From positions 22,457 through 86,456 of the forward strand of contig CAWEFK010000007.1 of NCBI GenBank assembly GCA_963808315.1: a stretch of 64,000 nucleotides of DNA, given 5' to 3'. Position 1 is the stretch's first letter. The number at the start of each line of letters is the position of its first letter. Of the stretch, positions 30,252 to 39,805 are shown piece after piece. The notes under the pieces are model-generated. The model ran no database searches, had not been told where the DNA came from, and saw only the letters and a program-made list of their open reading frames with translations. The DNA is from Palsa-504 sp963808315. Its GTDB lineage: Bacteria > Actinomycetota > Actinomycetes > Streptosporangiales > Streptosporangiaceae. Position numbers and translations under genes: made by a program.

Positions 30252-31324
30252 ATGTTGTCAGCCGGGGCGCCGCAGGGCCCGGCCCAGCCAGAACCCACCC
30301 GGGGACCTGGCCGGCCCGAACGCCGACCTCTCCGGGTACGGCCCCGCGAACCCGCCGACCCCCGCAGACCCGCCGAACCCCTCGGACCCGCCGAACCCCG
30401 CGGACCCGCCGGACCTGGAGCAGCTCGCCCGCCGGCAGCCCACGACCGGGCCGATGACCCGGCTGCCCAGCGGGGCGCCGAGCCGTCAGCCCCAGGCTCG
30501 CCTGATCGCGCCCGGCGGCCGCCATCGGCGCCCGATGCCCGCCAGCCTGCCGGAGGGAGCGCCCGGCCCTGGTGCTGGCGGTCCCCAGCACCAGCGATGA
30601 CGGCCTGACCGGTCCCACCGCCGACATCGCGACCGTGCTCCGGGTGGACAACCCGGCCCTGGACGTGCGCGTCGCCCGGATCGACCACGGCGGCCGCGGC
30701 GACCCGGCCGGCATCCGGGCGGTGCTGGCCGACGCGGCGGCCCGGCGGCCCGCGGGCGCACCCTGCGCCGTGGTGGTGCCGCAGCTGATCACCCCGCATC
30801 CGGCCACGTTCCGCGCGCTGCGCGAGGCCATCGTGGCCAGCGGAGCCAACGCGAGCATCGGCGAGGTCTACAACACCAACGCCCTGCTGGCCGAGGCGCT
30901 GCACCACCGGCTCGCGGACGCCGGGCTGTGCCGGGCCGACCGGGTCCGCATGTTCAGCATCACCACCTCCGCCGACGGCATCATCCTGGCGACGGTCGGC
31001 GGGGAGGAGGCCGTGGGCACCGCCAGCGTCACCGCCTTCCTGCTCGCGGCCCGGCTGGCGCTGCCGGTCCTGGCGGCGTCCCTGGACGGCAAGCCCACGA
31101 TCGAGGAAGCGGCGGCTCAGCTGGATGCCATGGGTGTGACCCGGATCGCCCTGGCGCCATGCCTGGTCGGACCGGAAGCCGATCAGGCGGCCATCAGCGA
31201 CGCCGCGGTCGCCATCGGCGCCAAGTGCTGTGCTCCGCTCGGCGCCCACGGCAACGTGGTCAAGCTCCTGTCGCTGGCCTACGGCCGGGTGCTCAGCCAG
31301 CTCGAGACGCCCGGCGGCGCCTGA
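30252..31324 (+). CDS. CbiX-like (sirohydrochlorin chelatase fold) protein, frame interrupted
   Basis: The conserved part (30572-31324) has two similar halves typical of CbiX: ALVLAVPSTSDDGLTGPTAD, CAVVVPQLITPHPATFRALR, then ITRIALAPCLVG-like text and CAPLGAHGNVVKLL. In true chelatases the first strand ends in AHGSRDP, with a metal-binding His; here that His is replaced (AVPSTSDDG), so the standard activity is doubtful. The N-terminal 100 residues are Pro-rich with PADPPNPSDPPNPADPP. Start at ATG 30252 after GGAGGGACCG; frame changes near 30310 and 30565 are needed. Confidence 0.6.
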
Positions 31325-31417
31325 GCCGACCGACCCAGGATCTCGTACGCCGAGAATCTCGCAGGCCCAGAATCTCGCAGGCCTCAGGACATCGCAGGCG
31401 TCAGGACCATCGCGGCC

Positions 31418-32749
31418 TCAGCCGGCCGGACGGACGGCGCCGATGAGGCCGCCCGGTGAGTACATGCTGTCGATCCGGACGAAGGCACCGGTGTACGGGG
31501 CGTCGACCATCATGCCGTTGCCGATGTAGATCCCGACGTGGTGAATCGTGCTGGGGTCGGACGTGTTGGTGGCGAAGAACAGCAGGTCGCCGCGCTGCAG
31601 CTCGTTCAGCGGCACGCGCGGGCCCTCTTCCCACTGGTACCCCGTGTAGTGCAGGAGCTGGACGCCCGCCCGCGCCCACGCGACCATGGTCAGGCCCGAA
31701 CAGTCGTAGCTGTCCGGCCCGGCCGCACCCCACTGGTAGGGCTTGCCCAGCTGGGTCAGGGCCCAGTTGGCGGCGATATCGCCCTGGGTGGTGGTGGCGC
31801 CCGACCCCCAGGCCCAGGACGGCGCCTGAGACGAGCCCTGGCTGCCCTCCGCCGCGGCGGCCGCGCGCGCGGCGGCCGCCGCCGCCTGCTGGGCCGCCGC
31901 CGCCAGCGCCGCCTGCCTGGCCTGCTGGAGGGCCGACTCGTGGGCCTGGGCGGCGGCGAGCTGACCGGCCAGCGTATCCCGGCTGTTCTTGGTCGCCCGC
32001 ACGAAGGCGACCTGCCTGGCTACCGCGGAGGCGATGGCGAGCTTGAGGTCGTTCGCCGCCCGCAGATCGGCCTGGCGGGCGGTCAGCAGGTCGTGGGCCT
32101 GGGTCCGGAACACCGTGGCCACCACGTCGTTGGCCTGGTTCGACGCCAGCACGTCGGTTCCCGACTGGGCCAGGACCTGGCCCAGCCCAACCTGGCTCAG
32201 GTAGGCCTCCGGGCCTCCTCCGTCGCCGAGCATGGCGGTCATCGGGTCGAAGCCGCCGCCGGACTCGAATTCCTCCGCCGCGAGGCTGGCCACCCTCCGG
32301 CGGCTGACGTTTTCCTGCTGCTGGGCCTGATCGAGCCGGGCCTGGGTCACCTTATAGGCCGACGCGGCACGCTGCTCGTTGACCAGGGTCTCGTCGTAGC
32401 GTTCGGTCAGTACCTCGGCCTGAGTCTGGAGTTTGGTCAGCATCACGCTCGCGGCCGACAGCTTGCCCTGCTCCGCGCCGAGCGCCGCCTGGTGCTGCCT
32501 GACCTGGTTTTCCGCCGCCTGGATCTGGGCGGCACTCGGCGGCCTCGGATCACCCGCAAGCTGCCAGTGCAGCGGCGCGGCCGGCAGGCTCAGCGCCGTG
32601 AGCAGACCGCAGCCGAGCACCACGCCCCAGCCGACACCGACGCACCGACGGCCAAAAGCCTGAACCTTGAACGTCCCGCGCCTCCTGCGGCCCCCCGGTT
32701 TCCGTGTCCAGCTCAAACCCTCCGCACCCCCCGAACCTCGCACTCCCAC
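31418..32749 (-). CDS. Secreted NlpC/P60 cell-wall endopeptidase with coiled-coil region
   Basis: The 443-residue product has a membrane/signal segment near residues 36-58 (GWGVVLGCGLLTALSLPAAP) and a long coiled coil (about 75-290) with an Ala-rich end. The NlpC/P60 domain is at about 320-443, with catalytic Cys in PDSYDCSGLTMVAWA and His in IHHVGIYIGNGMMVD. This RipA/SCO-type design cleaves peptidoglycan stem peptides outside the cell, the coiled coil restraining activity. The start is uncertain: GTG 32749 gives an unusually long, Arg-rich N-terminus before the signal. It is divergent from crp. Confidence 0.9.
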   Translation of the reverse strand: MGVRGSGGAEGLSWTRKPGGRRRRGTFKVQAFGRRCVGVGWGVVLGCGLLTALSLPAAPLHWQLAGDPRPPSAAQIQAAENQVRQHQAALGAEQGKLSAASVMLTKLQTQAEVLTERYDETLVNEQRAASAYKVTQARLDQAQQQENVSRRRVASLAAEEFESGGGFDPMTAMLGDGGGPEAYLSQVGLGQVLAQSGTDVLASNQANDVVATVFRTQAHDLLTARQADLRAANDLKLAIASAVARQVAFVRATKNSRDTLAGQLAAAQAHESALQQARQAALAAAAQQAAAAAARAAAAAEGSQGSSQAPSWAWGSGATTTQGDIAANWALTQLGKPYQWGAAGPDSYDCSGLTMVAWARAGVQLLHYTGYQWEEGPRVPLNELQRGDLLFFATNTSDPSTIHHVGIYIGNGMMVDAPYTGAFVRIDSMYSPGGLIGAVRPAG

Positions 32750-32842
32750 GTCCCCACGTATCGTGACTACAGATAGTAGTTAGAGCATCCGTCTTAGTGT
32801 GATGTTAGTCTCGTCGCTACTATCCGCCGCGCAGGCGCGTGA

Positions 32843-32858
32843 TGTGATCCCGAGCACA
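32843..32858. promoter_or_regulatory. crp: Candidate Crp/GlxR-type operator
   Basis: TGTGA-TCCCGA-GCACA differs from the actinobacterial Crp consensus TGTGA-N6-TCACA at a single position. It lies 109 bp upstream of the crp start, between crp and the divergent NlpC/P60 gene. It could serve autoregulation or control of the hydrolase. A second TGTGAT half-site is near 32797. Confidence 0.5.
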
Positions 32859-32966
32859 TCGCACTACCGAGGATGATCCACACTTATAGGGCAGAGTCAG
32901 AAACTATCGCTGGCCAGCCAGCCGGCCGAGGTGGCCGGCGGCTCGCAGTGCCAGCAAGGAGGACTG

Positions 32967-33650
32967 GTGGAGGACGCCGAAGTAGTGCTGAGGCGGGCGC
33001 CGCTTTTCGATGGGCTCGACGACGAAAGCGCACGAACGCTCCGCCGGCAGACGTCAGAGGTCAAGATGGCACGCGGGGAGCACGTATTCCTCGAAGGGCA
33101 AGACGGGGATCGCCTGTACGTCGTGCTCGACGGCAAGATCAAGCTCACCCGGGCGGCCGCCGATGGCCGGGAGAACCTGCTGAGCGTGCTGGGGCCTGGC
33201 GAGATGTTCGGCGAGCTCTCGCTGTTCGACCCCCGGCCGAGGACATCGACGGCCAGTGCCATCACCGACGCGACGGTCGCGGCGCTGGCCCACGACGCGC
33301 TGCGCCCGTGGCTGCTTGAGCGGCCGGAAGTCTCGATGCACATGCTGCAGGCGCTGGCCCGGCGGCTGCGGCGGGCCAACGACGTGACGGCCGACCTGGT
33401 CTTCACCGACGTGCCCGGACGGGTGGCGAAAAACCTGCTGGACCTGGCCGACAGGTTCGGCGAGCAGGAACGCGACGGCCTGCACGTCCATCACGATCTG
33501 ACCCAGGAGGAACTGGCCCAGTTGGTCGGAGCGTCCCGGGAGACGGTGAACAAGGCGCTGGCCGATTTCGCCGCCCGCGGCTGGCTGCAGATCTCGGCGC
33601 GGTCCGTGCTCATCCTGGACACCGAGCGCCTGCGCAAGCGGGCCAGGTAG
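32967..33650 (+). CDS. crp: Crp-family cyclic nucleotide-responsive regulator
   Basis: I start at the GTG at 32967 after AAGGAGGACTG, giving 227 residues. The cyclic-nucleotide-binding domain (about 8-125) includes GDRLYVVLDGKIKLTRAAAD and the phosphate-binding cassette LGPGEMFGELSLFDPRPRTS. The winged helix is at about 150-215, with LTQEELAQLVGASRETVNKA. It corresponds closely to Streptomyces Crp, which controls germination and antibiotic genes. Flanking genes (NlpC/P60, MBL, NUDIX, RidA) also match that context. Confidence 0.93.
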   Translation: MEDAEVVLRRAPLFDGLDDESARTLRRQTSEVKMARGEHVFLEGQDGDRLYVVLDGKIKLTRAAADGRENLLSVLGPGEMFGELSLFDPRPRTSTASAITDATVAALAHDALRPWLLERPEVSMHMLQALARRLRRANDVTADLVFTDVPGRVAKNLLDLADRFGEQERDGLHVHHDLTQEELAQLVGASRETVNKALADFAARGWLQISARSVLILDTERLRKRAR

Positions 33651-33717
33651 TCACGGCGGCCACACGCCGCTGAGCAGCCACCTCTTCAGCGGGAAAGTTC
33701 GCAATCTTTTTCAGTGG

Positions 33718-33757
33718 ATGTGACACCGTACCCACTCTTTCGGGTACGGTGTCACAT
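33718..33757. terminator. Strong hairpin between crp and the MBL gene
   Basis: A perfect 16-bp stem (ATGTGACACCGTACCC with GGGTACGGTGTCACAT) encloses an 8-nt loop, followed by TCTACCTCTT. It lies 68 bp after crp and before the convergent MBL gene at 33860, so it can end transcription from both sides. Confidence 0.8.
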
Positions 33758-33859
33758 TCTACCTCTTCACCAGCTCGTTTACGCAGTCCTGCGGGGGATG
33801 GCGGGTTAGCGATGACTGGGTGGCTGGCCGCGCTCATTAGCGCTGGAAGACCGGGCCCG

Positions 33860-34641
33860 CTAGCGCCCGGCCAGGTAGTCGAGCTGGGCCTGAACCGACC
33901 ATTCGGCGGCCGGCCAAAGAGACCTGTCCACGTCGGTATAGATCATGGCGACGATCTCGGCCGCGGTCTTCGCCCCAGCCGCCAGGGCCGACCTGACCTG
34001 GTCCAGCCGTTCCGCCCGGTGCGCCAGGTAGTAGTCCAGGGTGCCGAGCGGATCGGCGAGCATCGGGCCGTGCCCGGGGAGCAGCATGCCCACCCGCCGG
34101 TCCTCGGCCAGGTCACGCAGCTGCTCCAGCGTCCGCAGGTAGTCGCCCAGGTTGCCGTCGGTGGCGATAACCGTGGTCCCGCGGCCCAGCACGGTATCGC
34201 CGGTGAACATGACATCGTCGGCGGGCAGCAGCAGGCACACCGAGTCCGCCGAGTGGCCGGGGGATCGCGACCGCCCGCAGCTCGCACCCGGCCACGGTGA
34301 TCACGTCGCCGTCCGCCAGCCCTTCCGGCTCGCGCCGGCGCGCCGGGTCGGCCGCCTGGACCGGAGCTCCGGTCAGCTCGGCGAACCGCGCCGCCCCGGC
34401 GGAATGATCCGGATGCCCGTGCGTGAGCACGATCCTGGCCACCCGCCGGTCACCCGCGGTCGCCTCGGCGTATACCCGGCGCAGGTGCCCCTCATCGTCC
34501 GGACCTGGGTCGAGGACCACGACGGAGGACGAGCCCGGCTCGGCGATCAGCCAGGTGTTGGTGCCGTCCAGGGTCATCGGCGAGGGGTTGGGCGCGAGCA
34601 GGCAGGCGGCCCGCGGGTGTGCGGAATCCGTCGATGCTCAC
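33860..34641 (-). CDS. Metallo-beta-lactamase-fold hydrolase, frame interrupted
   Basis: The N-terminal frame has MTLDGTNTWLIAEPGSSSVV and the metal motif VLTHGHPDHSAGAARF (HxHxDH). A second frame has LPADDVMFTGDTVLGRGTTV and MLLPGHGPMLADP, supplying the later Asp and His ligands, and ends AQLDYLAGR. The change is near 34260, with another near 34600 after the GTG at 34641. This LACTB2-like group hydrolyses thioesters or RNA; the substrate here is unknown. It starts 10 bases behind the NUDIX stop and follows it in an operon, as in Streptomyces. Confidence 0.88.
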
Positions 34642-34651
34642 CGTATTCCCC

Positions 34652-35580
34652 TCACGGAAGCGGCTCGGGCGGGGGCATGGCCAGCCAAGCCTGGTCACCG
34701 TCGATCATCACCCTGGGCATCCGCATGGTCATCGTCCGGTGCTGGGCCAAGATGTCGGCCACACTGTCGTACCGGGCGAGCTCGCCCAGGGTCACGGCGG
34801 TCGGCGGCAGCAGGGTGATCTCACCGGTGCGGGCCGACTCGATCGCCCCGGCCGGCCGCAGCCAGGTGCCCTGGTCCGACTCCCGGTGGCCAGGCTCACC
34901 GCGGCCAGGCTCACTGCGGCCAGGCTCCAGGTGGCCAGGCTCAGCGGGGTCTTGGCGCCCGGCTGGCGTCGCCAGCGCGGCCGTCTGGCCCGGCGGCAGC
35001 GCGGCGGCGAAAAACCAGGTGTCGAAGCGGCGGTGCGACGCCTCCGGGGTGAGCCAGCGGGTCCACGGGACGAGCAGGTCGGCCCGCAGCATCAGGCCCC
35101 GGCGGCCAAGCAGGCTCGGCGGAAGGACGTCGTTGCCCTGCGAGCAGCGCGTGCCGGTCCCGGGCCAGCGCGGCGCTGTCATCCACCAGGGCCGTCGGGG
35201 CGGGGCCGGCCAGCAGCACACCCGATTCTTCGAAGGTCTCCCTGACCGCGGCGCAGACCAGGGCGCGGGCCCGTTCCGGGGACGTGCTCAGCCGGCCGGC
35301 CATGTCGGCCGGCGAAGGGCCGGCCCATCCGATGTCCGGATCGGCATCTTCGGTGTCGACGGAACCGCCGGGGAACACACAGGCGCCCGGCGCGAAATCC
35401 AGGGCCCTGGTCCGCCGCAGCAGGTACGCCTCGACACCGGCAAGCTGGCGCAGCAGGATGACGGTCGCGGCGTCGGCGGGCACCGCGGGCGTGAGCCGCC
35501 CGGCCGCTAGCTCGCGGGCGCGCTCGGCCAGCGCGTGCGGGCACCGTGACCCGGGTACCGGCCATCCGGGGCTCGTTCAC
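34652..35580 (-). CDS. NUDIX hydrolase, frame interrupted
   Basis: The NUDIX box is visible as FPGGSVDTEDADP followed by AAVRETFEESGVLLAG (G..5E..7RExxEExG), in the frame 34941-35483. The C-terminal part (RADLLVPWTRWLTPEASHRR, FDTWFFAAALPPGQTA, then RPAGAIESARTGEITLLPPT) is in the frame ending at 34652, with the change near 35140. The N-terminus from ATG 35580 needs another shift near 35500. A short Glu-Pro-Gly tandem repeat (34887-34946) is inserted in the C-terminal half. It resembles the CoA-pyrophosphatase/NUDT19-like group; the substrate is not determined. Confidence 0.85.
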
Positions 35581-35614
35581 GGGGACCGCTCCTAGCGGAT
35601 CGTTCCGGTGCGGC

Positions 35615-36083
35615 TCAGCTGCGGAGCTCGGCGATCAACTCGACTTCCACCGGCGCGTTCAGCGGCAGCTCGGCGACCCCGACCGCGCTGCGGGCGTGCC
35701 TGCCGTCCTCGCCGAACACCTCGAGCAGCAGCTCGCTCGCCCCGTTCACCACCTGCGGCTGGCCGTTGAAGCCGGGCGCGCTCGCCACGAAGCCGGTGAC
35801 CTTAACGATCCGGCCGATCGCGTCGAGGCCGCCGGCCGCGGACGGCGGCGGCGGCGAGCGCGTTCAGCGCGCAGGTACGGGCCAGCTCGGCCGCCTCCGA
35901 GGCGCTGATCTCGGCCCCCACCTTCCCCACGGCGGGAAGCTTCCCGTCCACGGTCGGGAGCTGCCCGGAGGTGTACACGAAACCGCCGGTACGCACGGCG
36001 GGCACGTACGCGGCGACCGGCGCCGCGACCGGCGGCAACTTCAGCCCGAGCCCCGCCAGCCGCTCGGCGCTGGTGCCCGTCAC
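35615..36083 (-). CDS. RidA/YjgF family enamine deaminase-like protein, frame interrupted
   Basis: From the GTG at 36083 the frame reads TSAERLAGLGLKLPPVAAPV, VRTGGFVYTSGQLPTVDGKL and ARTCALNALAAA. It continues in another frame as GLDAIGRIVKVTGFVASAPG and VGVAELPLNAPVEVELIAEL. The change is near 35840. It belongs to the large-type actinobacterial RidA (about 155 residues), which hydrolyses reactive enamine/imine intermediates. The start overlaps the stop of the DUF4177 gene as GTGA. Confidence 0.88.
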
Positions 36084-36235
36084 GATTTTTCCCTTTTCAG
36101 GTAGGCCACCAGCTGCTCGGAACTGGGGCCTGGTACCACCGTGACCAGCTCCCACCCGTCGTCACCCCAGTTGTCGAGGATCTGCTTGGTCGCGTGCACG
36201 AGCAACGGAACCGTTACGTACTCCCATTTTGGCAT
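36080..36235 (-). CDS. DUF4177 small protein
   Basis: This is a 51-residue gene: MPKWEYVTVPLLVHATKQIL, then DNWGDDGWELVTVVPGPSSE and QLVAYLKREKS. The W.Y..v......i.ln..g..GWELV.v pattern is DUF4177. The stop overlaps the RidA GTG and the start lies 9 bases behind the SPFH stop, so it is the middle of a tight operon. Function unknown; its pairing with RidA is conserved in actinomycetes. Confidence 0.85.
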   Translation of the reverse strand: MPKWEYVTVPLLVHATKQILDNWGDDGWELVTVVPGPSSEQLVAYLKREKS

Positions 36236-36244
36236 GGACCGACC

Positions 36245-37248
36245 TTACGCCTCGTCGCCCTGGGCCACAGCGGGGGCAGTGACCTCGCCCACCTCAGGAA
36301 GCCTGACCAGCGGCTTCGGCACTCGGGCACCCGGGGCACCTCGGGTACCGGCGGGATCGTCGACTCCTCAAGCTCGGGCACCTTCACGTTCGAGATGGCC
36401 GCCTCGGCCGCCGCCACCTCCGCGTCGCCTAGGTCATCAAGCTCGGCTGACCGGCTCGGACTCCGGGGCGGCCTGGCCCGGGTGCCATCTTCTCGAAGAA
36501 CCTGAGCAGCTCGACCGGTACCGGCATGACCAGCGTGCTGTTCTTCTCGCCCGCGACTTCGACCACGGTCTGCAGCAGCCGCAGCTGCAGCGCGGCGGGG
36601 TCCCGCGCCATCACGTTCGCGGCGGCGGCCAGCCGCTTGGACGCCTGGTACTCACCGTCCGCGGTGATGATCCGGGCGCGACGTTCCCGCTCGGCCTCGG
36701 CCTGCCGTGACATGGAGCGCTTCATGCCCTCGGGCAGCGATACGTCCTTGATCTCCACCCGCTCGACCCGGATGCCCCACGGGCCTTCGGTCGGCTCGTC
36801 GATGATCCGGCGGAGCTCCCGGTTAACCGTGTCCCGTTCGGCCAGCAGCTGGTCCATCTCGGACTGGCCGATGATCGACCGCAGCGAGGTCTGCGCCTGC
36901 TGGGAGATGGCGAACATGTAGTTCTGCACATTCACGGTGGCCTTGATCGGGTCCACCACGCGGAAGTACACCACGGCGTCCACCCGGACGGTCACGTTGT
37001 CCCGGGTGATGCCGTCCTGGGCGGGCACGGCCATGGCGACGATCTGCATGTTGACCTTCGCCATCCGGTCGCCGATCGGGCGGATGATGGTCAGCCCCGG
37101 ACCGCGTATCTCCGGCAGCACCCGGCCGAACCGGTAGATGATGCCCTTCTCGTACTGCTGGATCACCTTGAACGTACGCCCCGCCAGCGATAATCGCGAT
37201 TATGGCAACGATCACGATGACAGCTACGACTGCACCCACCGGGATCAC
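36245..37248 (-). CDS. SPFH/Band 7 (stomatin-like) membrane protein, frame interrupted
   Basis: A GTG at 37248 after GGAAGAGAG begins an N-terminal membrane helix (VGAVVAVIVIVAIIAIIAGG). The Band 7 domain continues in a second frame: VIQQYEKGIIYRFGRVLPEI, DGITRDNVTVRVDAVVYFRV, RVERVEIKDVSLPEGMKRSM and SRQAEAERERRARIITADGE. The Pro/Glu-rich tail (VKVPELEESTIPPVPEVPRV, then a shift to VPKPLVRLPEVGEVTAP) ends at the TAA at 36245. Frame changes are near 37180, 36470 and 36310. It probably scaffolds membrane microdomains or proteases. Confidence 0.85.
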
Positions 37249-37368
37249 CTCTCTTCCTAGACCCCAGCGTAGTGACCAAAGGATCACATATTAGCCGCGG
37301 GCACCGAACCATAAGGTATCCGCACGGAGATAGCCTCCGTGGGAGGAACAATCGGAGGCAGCAACGGG

Positions 37369-38412
37369 ATGACCACGAGGGATACCGACTGGGACGGCGT
37401 GCGGCTGCACGTGGTCACCGGCAAAGGCGGCACCGGCAAGACCACAGTGGCGGCGGCCTTGGCCCTCGCCCTGGCCACGGCGGGCCGTAAGGTCCTGTTG
37501 ATCGAAGTCGAAGGCAGGCAGGGCATCGCCAGGCTCTTCGACTGCCCACCCCTGCCGTACGAGGAACGGAAGGTCGCGATCGGGCTGGCCCCGATGCCCC
37601 CGCAAAGCGCCCAGGGCGGCGGGCAGGGCGGCGACGTGTACGCGCTCGCCGTCGACCCGGAAGGCGCGCTGCTCGACTACCTGGAGATGTTCTACAACCT
37701 GCGCCGCACAGGTAAGGCGCTGACCAGGCTCGGCGTGGTGGATTTCGCCACCACCATCGCCCCCGGCCTGTCCGACGTGCTGGTCACAGGCAAGGCCACC
37801 GAGGCGGCCAGGCGGCGGGTCAACCGGCGCGATGACACGCACGTCTACCACGCGGTGGTGATGGACGCCCCGCCGACCGGACGGATCAGCCGTTTCCTTA
37901 ACGTCAGCAGCGAGGTCTCCGGGCTGGCCAAGATGGGGCCGATCAAGACGCACGCGGACACGGTGGGCCGGGTGATCCAGTCACCGCAGACGGCTGTGCA
38001 CTTCGTCACGACCCTCGAGGAAATGCCGGTCCAGGAAACCCTGGACGGCCTCGCCGAGCTGCGCGAGCTGACCGGCGACACGATCCGGCCGGGCGGGGTC
38101 TTCATCAACATGGCGCGCCCGGCCATGCTCGACCCCGCTGACCTGGCCGCCGCCGCCAGCGGATCCCTCGACGTCACCGAGCTCGCCCTCGGCTTGAAGG
38201 CGGCCGGGATCAGCGACGACCACGGGCTGGCCGCCGACCTGGCCACCGAACTCAGGGAGCACGCGTTGCAGGTAGCGCTGCAGGACAGGGAGCGCGTCGA
38301 ACTGCAGACCTCGGGCCGCCCGCTGTATGAGCTGCCGATGATCCCCGAAGGGATCGACCTGGCCAGCCTCTACCAGCTAGCCGCCACCCTCAGGGACCAG
38401 GGGGCCGCGTGA
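37369..38412 (+). CDS. ArsA-family ATPase, first of a pair
   Basis: I start at the ATG at 37369, preceded by GGAGG; the product has 347 residues. The deviant Walker A motif VVTGKGGTGKTTVAAALALA is at about 15-34. Switch-type residues appear in VMDAPPTGRISRFLNVSSEV. No arsenite-binding Cys triad is apparent, so it is not an arsenic pump ATPase. In Streptomyces, two ArsA-like genes precede wblA in the same order. The pair probably forms a heterodimeric P-loop ATPase of unknown cargo. Confidence 0.88.
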   Translation: MTTRDTDWDGVRLHVVTGKGGTGKTTVAAALALALATAGRKVLLIEVEGRQGIARLFDCPPLPYEERKVAIGLAPMPPQSAQGGGQGGDVYALAVDPEGALLDYLEMFYNLRRTGKALTRLGVVDFATTIAPGLSDVLVTGKATEAARRRVNRRDDTHVYHAVVMDAPPTGRISRFLNVSSEVSGLAKMGPIKTHADTVGRVIQSPQTAVHFVTTLEEMPVQETLDGLAELRELTGDTIRPGGVFINMARPAMLDPADLAAAASGSLDVTELALGLKAAGISDDHGLAADLATELREHALQVALQDRERVELQTSGRPLYELPMIPEGIDLASLYQLAATLRDQGAA

Positions 38413-38470
38413 GCGAGCCGGAGGGCCGCGGCGCCGCCTGGACTGAGGAGCGGAGCGACGAGGGAAGACG

Positions 38471-38498
38471 GCGCCTAAAGGCGGCCCGGAGGCGAGCG
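38471..38498. repeat. Dispersed 28-bp GC-rich repeat, copy 2
   Basis: The 28 bases starting GCGCCTAAAGGCGGCCCGGA differ from 23353-23380 at three positions. This copy fills the 91-bp gap between the two ArsA genes just before the second ATG. Part of it can pair with GGCGCC text near 38440. Confidence 0.6.
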
Positions 38499-38503
38499 AA
38501 CAA

Positions 38504-39667
38504 ATGAGCAGAGTGAAGCTCGACATGGACCGGCTCATCGATGACCGGCGGACCAGGATCATCGTCTGCTGCGGCTCCGGCGGGGTCGGCAAGACCACGG
38601 CCGCGGCCGCGATCGGCCTGCGCGCCGCCGAACGCGGCAGGCAGGCGTGCGTGCTCACCGTCGACCCAGCCCGGCGGCTGGCCCAGTCGATGGGCCTGAC
38701 GTCGCTGGACAACACTCCGCGCCGGGTCGATGGCGTGCAGGAGGACAGCGGCGGCAGCCTGCACGCGATGATGCTCGACATGAAGCGGACCTTCGACGAG
38801 ATCGTGGAGGCGCACGCCGACCCGGACCGGGCCGCGCAGATCCTGGCCAACCCGTTCTACCAGTCGCTGTCCTCCAGCTTCGCCGGGACGCAGGAGTACA
38901 TGGCCATGGAGAAGCTGGGCCAGCTCAGGCACGCCGACGAGTGGGACCTGATCGTGGTGGACACACCACCGAGCCGTTCGGCCCTGGATTTCCTGGACGC
39001 GCCGCAGCGGCTCGGCCGGTTCCTCGATGGCAGGCTGATCCGGCTGCTGACCGTCCCGGCCAAGGCCGGCATGTCCTACATGAAGGTGCTGAACGCCGGG
39101 TTCGCCATGATGACGGGCGCGCTCACCAAGATCCTCGGAGCCCAGGTGCTCAAGGACGCGCAGACGTTCGTCACCGCGCTTGACACCATGTTCGGCGGCT
39201 TCCGCGAGCGGGCCGAGGCGACCTACCGGCTGCTGCAGGCGCCGGGGACCGCGTTCCTCGTGGTCGCGGCGCCGGAACCGGACGCGCTGCGGGAGGCGTC
39301 CTACTTCGTCGAGCGCCTCGACGCCGAGCGCATGCCGCTGGCCGGCCTCGTCCTCAACCGCGTGCACACCTCGCCGGCTGGACGGCTGAGCGCCGCCCGG
39401 AGCCTGGCCGCTGCCGAGACCCTGGATACCCAAGATCGGCCGAACGACTCTGAGATGACTCCGCCGCGTTACTCGGTCACCGCAGCGGCGCTGCGAATGC
39501 ACGCCGAGCGGATGCACCTCAGCAAGCGAGAACGCCGCCTGGCCGAGCATTTCACCTCGGCGCACCCGGCGATCCCGGTCGCGGAGGTGGCCGCGCAGCC
39601 CGAGGACGTACACGACCTCGACGGGTTGCGGGTGATCGGCGCGATACTGTCCCGGCCGGTTTCGTAA
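38504..39667 (+). CDS. ArsA-family ATPase, second of a pair
   Basis: The 387-residue product has the motif IVCCGSGGVGKTTAAAAIGL at about 20-39 and VLTVDPARRLAQSMGL, the standard ArsA/Get3 nucleotide region. WDLIVVDTPPSRSALDFLDA forms switch II. Pairs of Cys needed for zinc (Get3) or arsenite binding are not seen. The stop lies inside the terminator hairpin at 39647. Co-occurrence with the first ArsA and wblA is conserved in actinomycetes as I know them. Confidence 0.9.
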   Translation: MSRVKLDMDRLIDDRRTRIIVCCGSGGVGKTTAAAAIGLRAAERGRQACVLTVDPARRLAQSMGLTSLDNTPRRVDGVQEDSGGSLHAMMLDMKRTFDEIVEAHADPDRAAQILANPFYQSLSSSFAGTQEYMAMEKLGQLRHADEWDLIVVDTPPSRSALDFLDAPQRLGRFLDGRLIRLLTVPAKAGMSYMKVLNAGFAMMTGALTKILGAQVLKDAQTFVTALDTMFGGFRERAEATYRLLQAPGTAFLVVAAPEPDALREASYFVERLDAERMPLAGLVLNRVHTSPAGRLSAARSLAAAETLDTQDRPNDSEMTPPRYSVTAAALRMHAERMHLSKRERRLAEHFTSAHPAIPVAEVAAQPEDVHDLDGLRVIGAILSRPVS

Positions 39668-39682
39668 GCCCGGCCGGGACAG
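39647..39682. terminator. Hairpin over the second ArsA stop codon
   Basis: Arms CTGTCCCGGCCGG and CCGGCCGGGACAG pair perfectly over 13 bp around a 10-nt loop that contains the TAA stop. It is a likely factor-independent or stem-only terminator. Confidence 0.75.
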
Positions 39683-39754
39683 CATGATAATTCGCTGATC
39701 AGTTTCGCTGGCAGGCGTGCGGCCAGCTACGTTGCTTGGCCTCACTTGAGGTGC

Positions 39755-39789
39755 TGCTGAGTCATAGCGCTGAGCGACGGTGCTCAGCA
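39755..39789. terminator. Hairpin downstream of wblA
   Basis: TGCTGAG at 39755-39761 pairs with CTCAGCA at 39783-39789 around a 21-nt loop that contains further short complementary text. It lies 17 bp after the wblA stop on the minus strand. Confidence 0.45.
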
Positions 39790-39805
39790 GGCCACGCCAG
39801 GGTAC

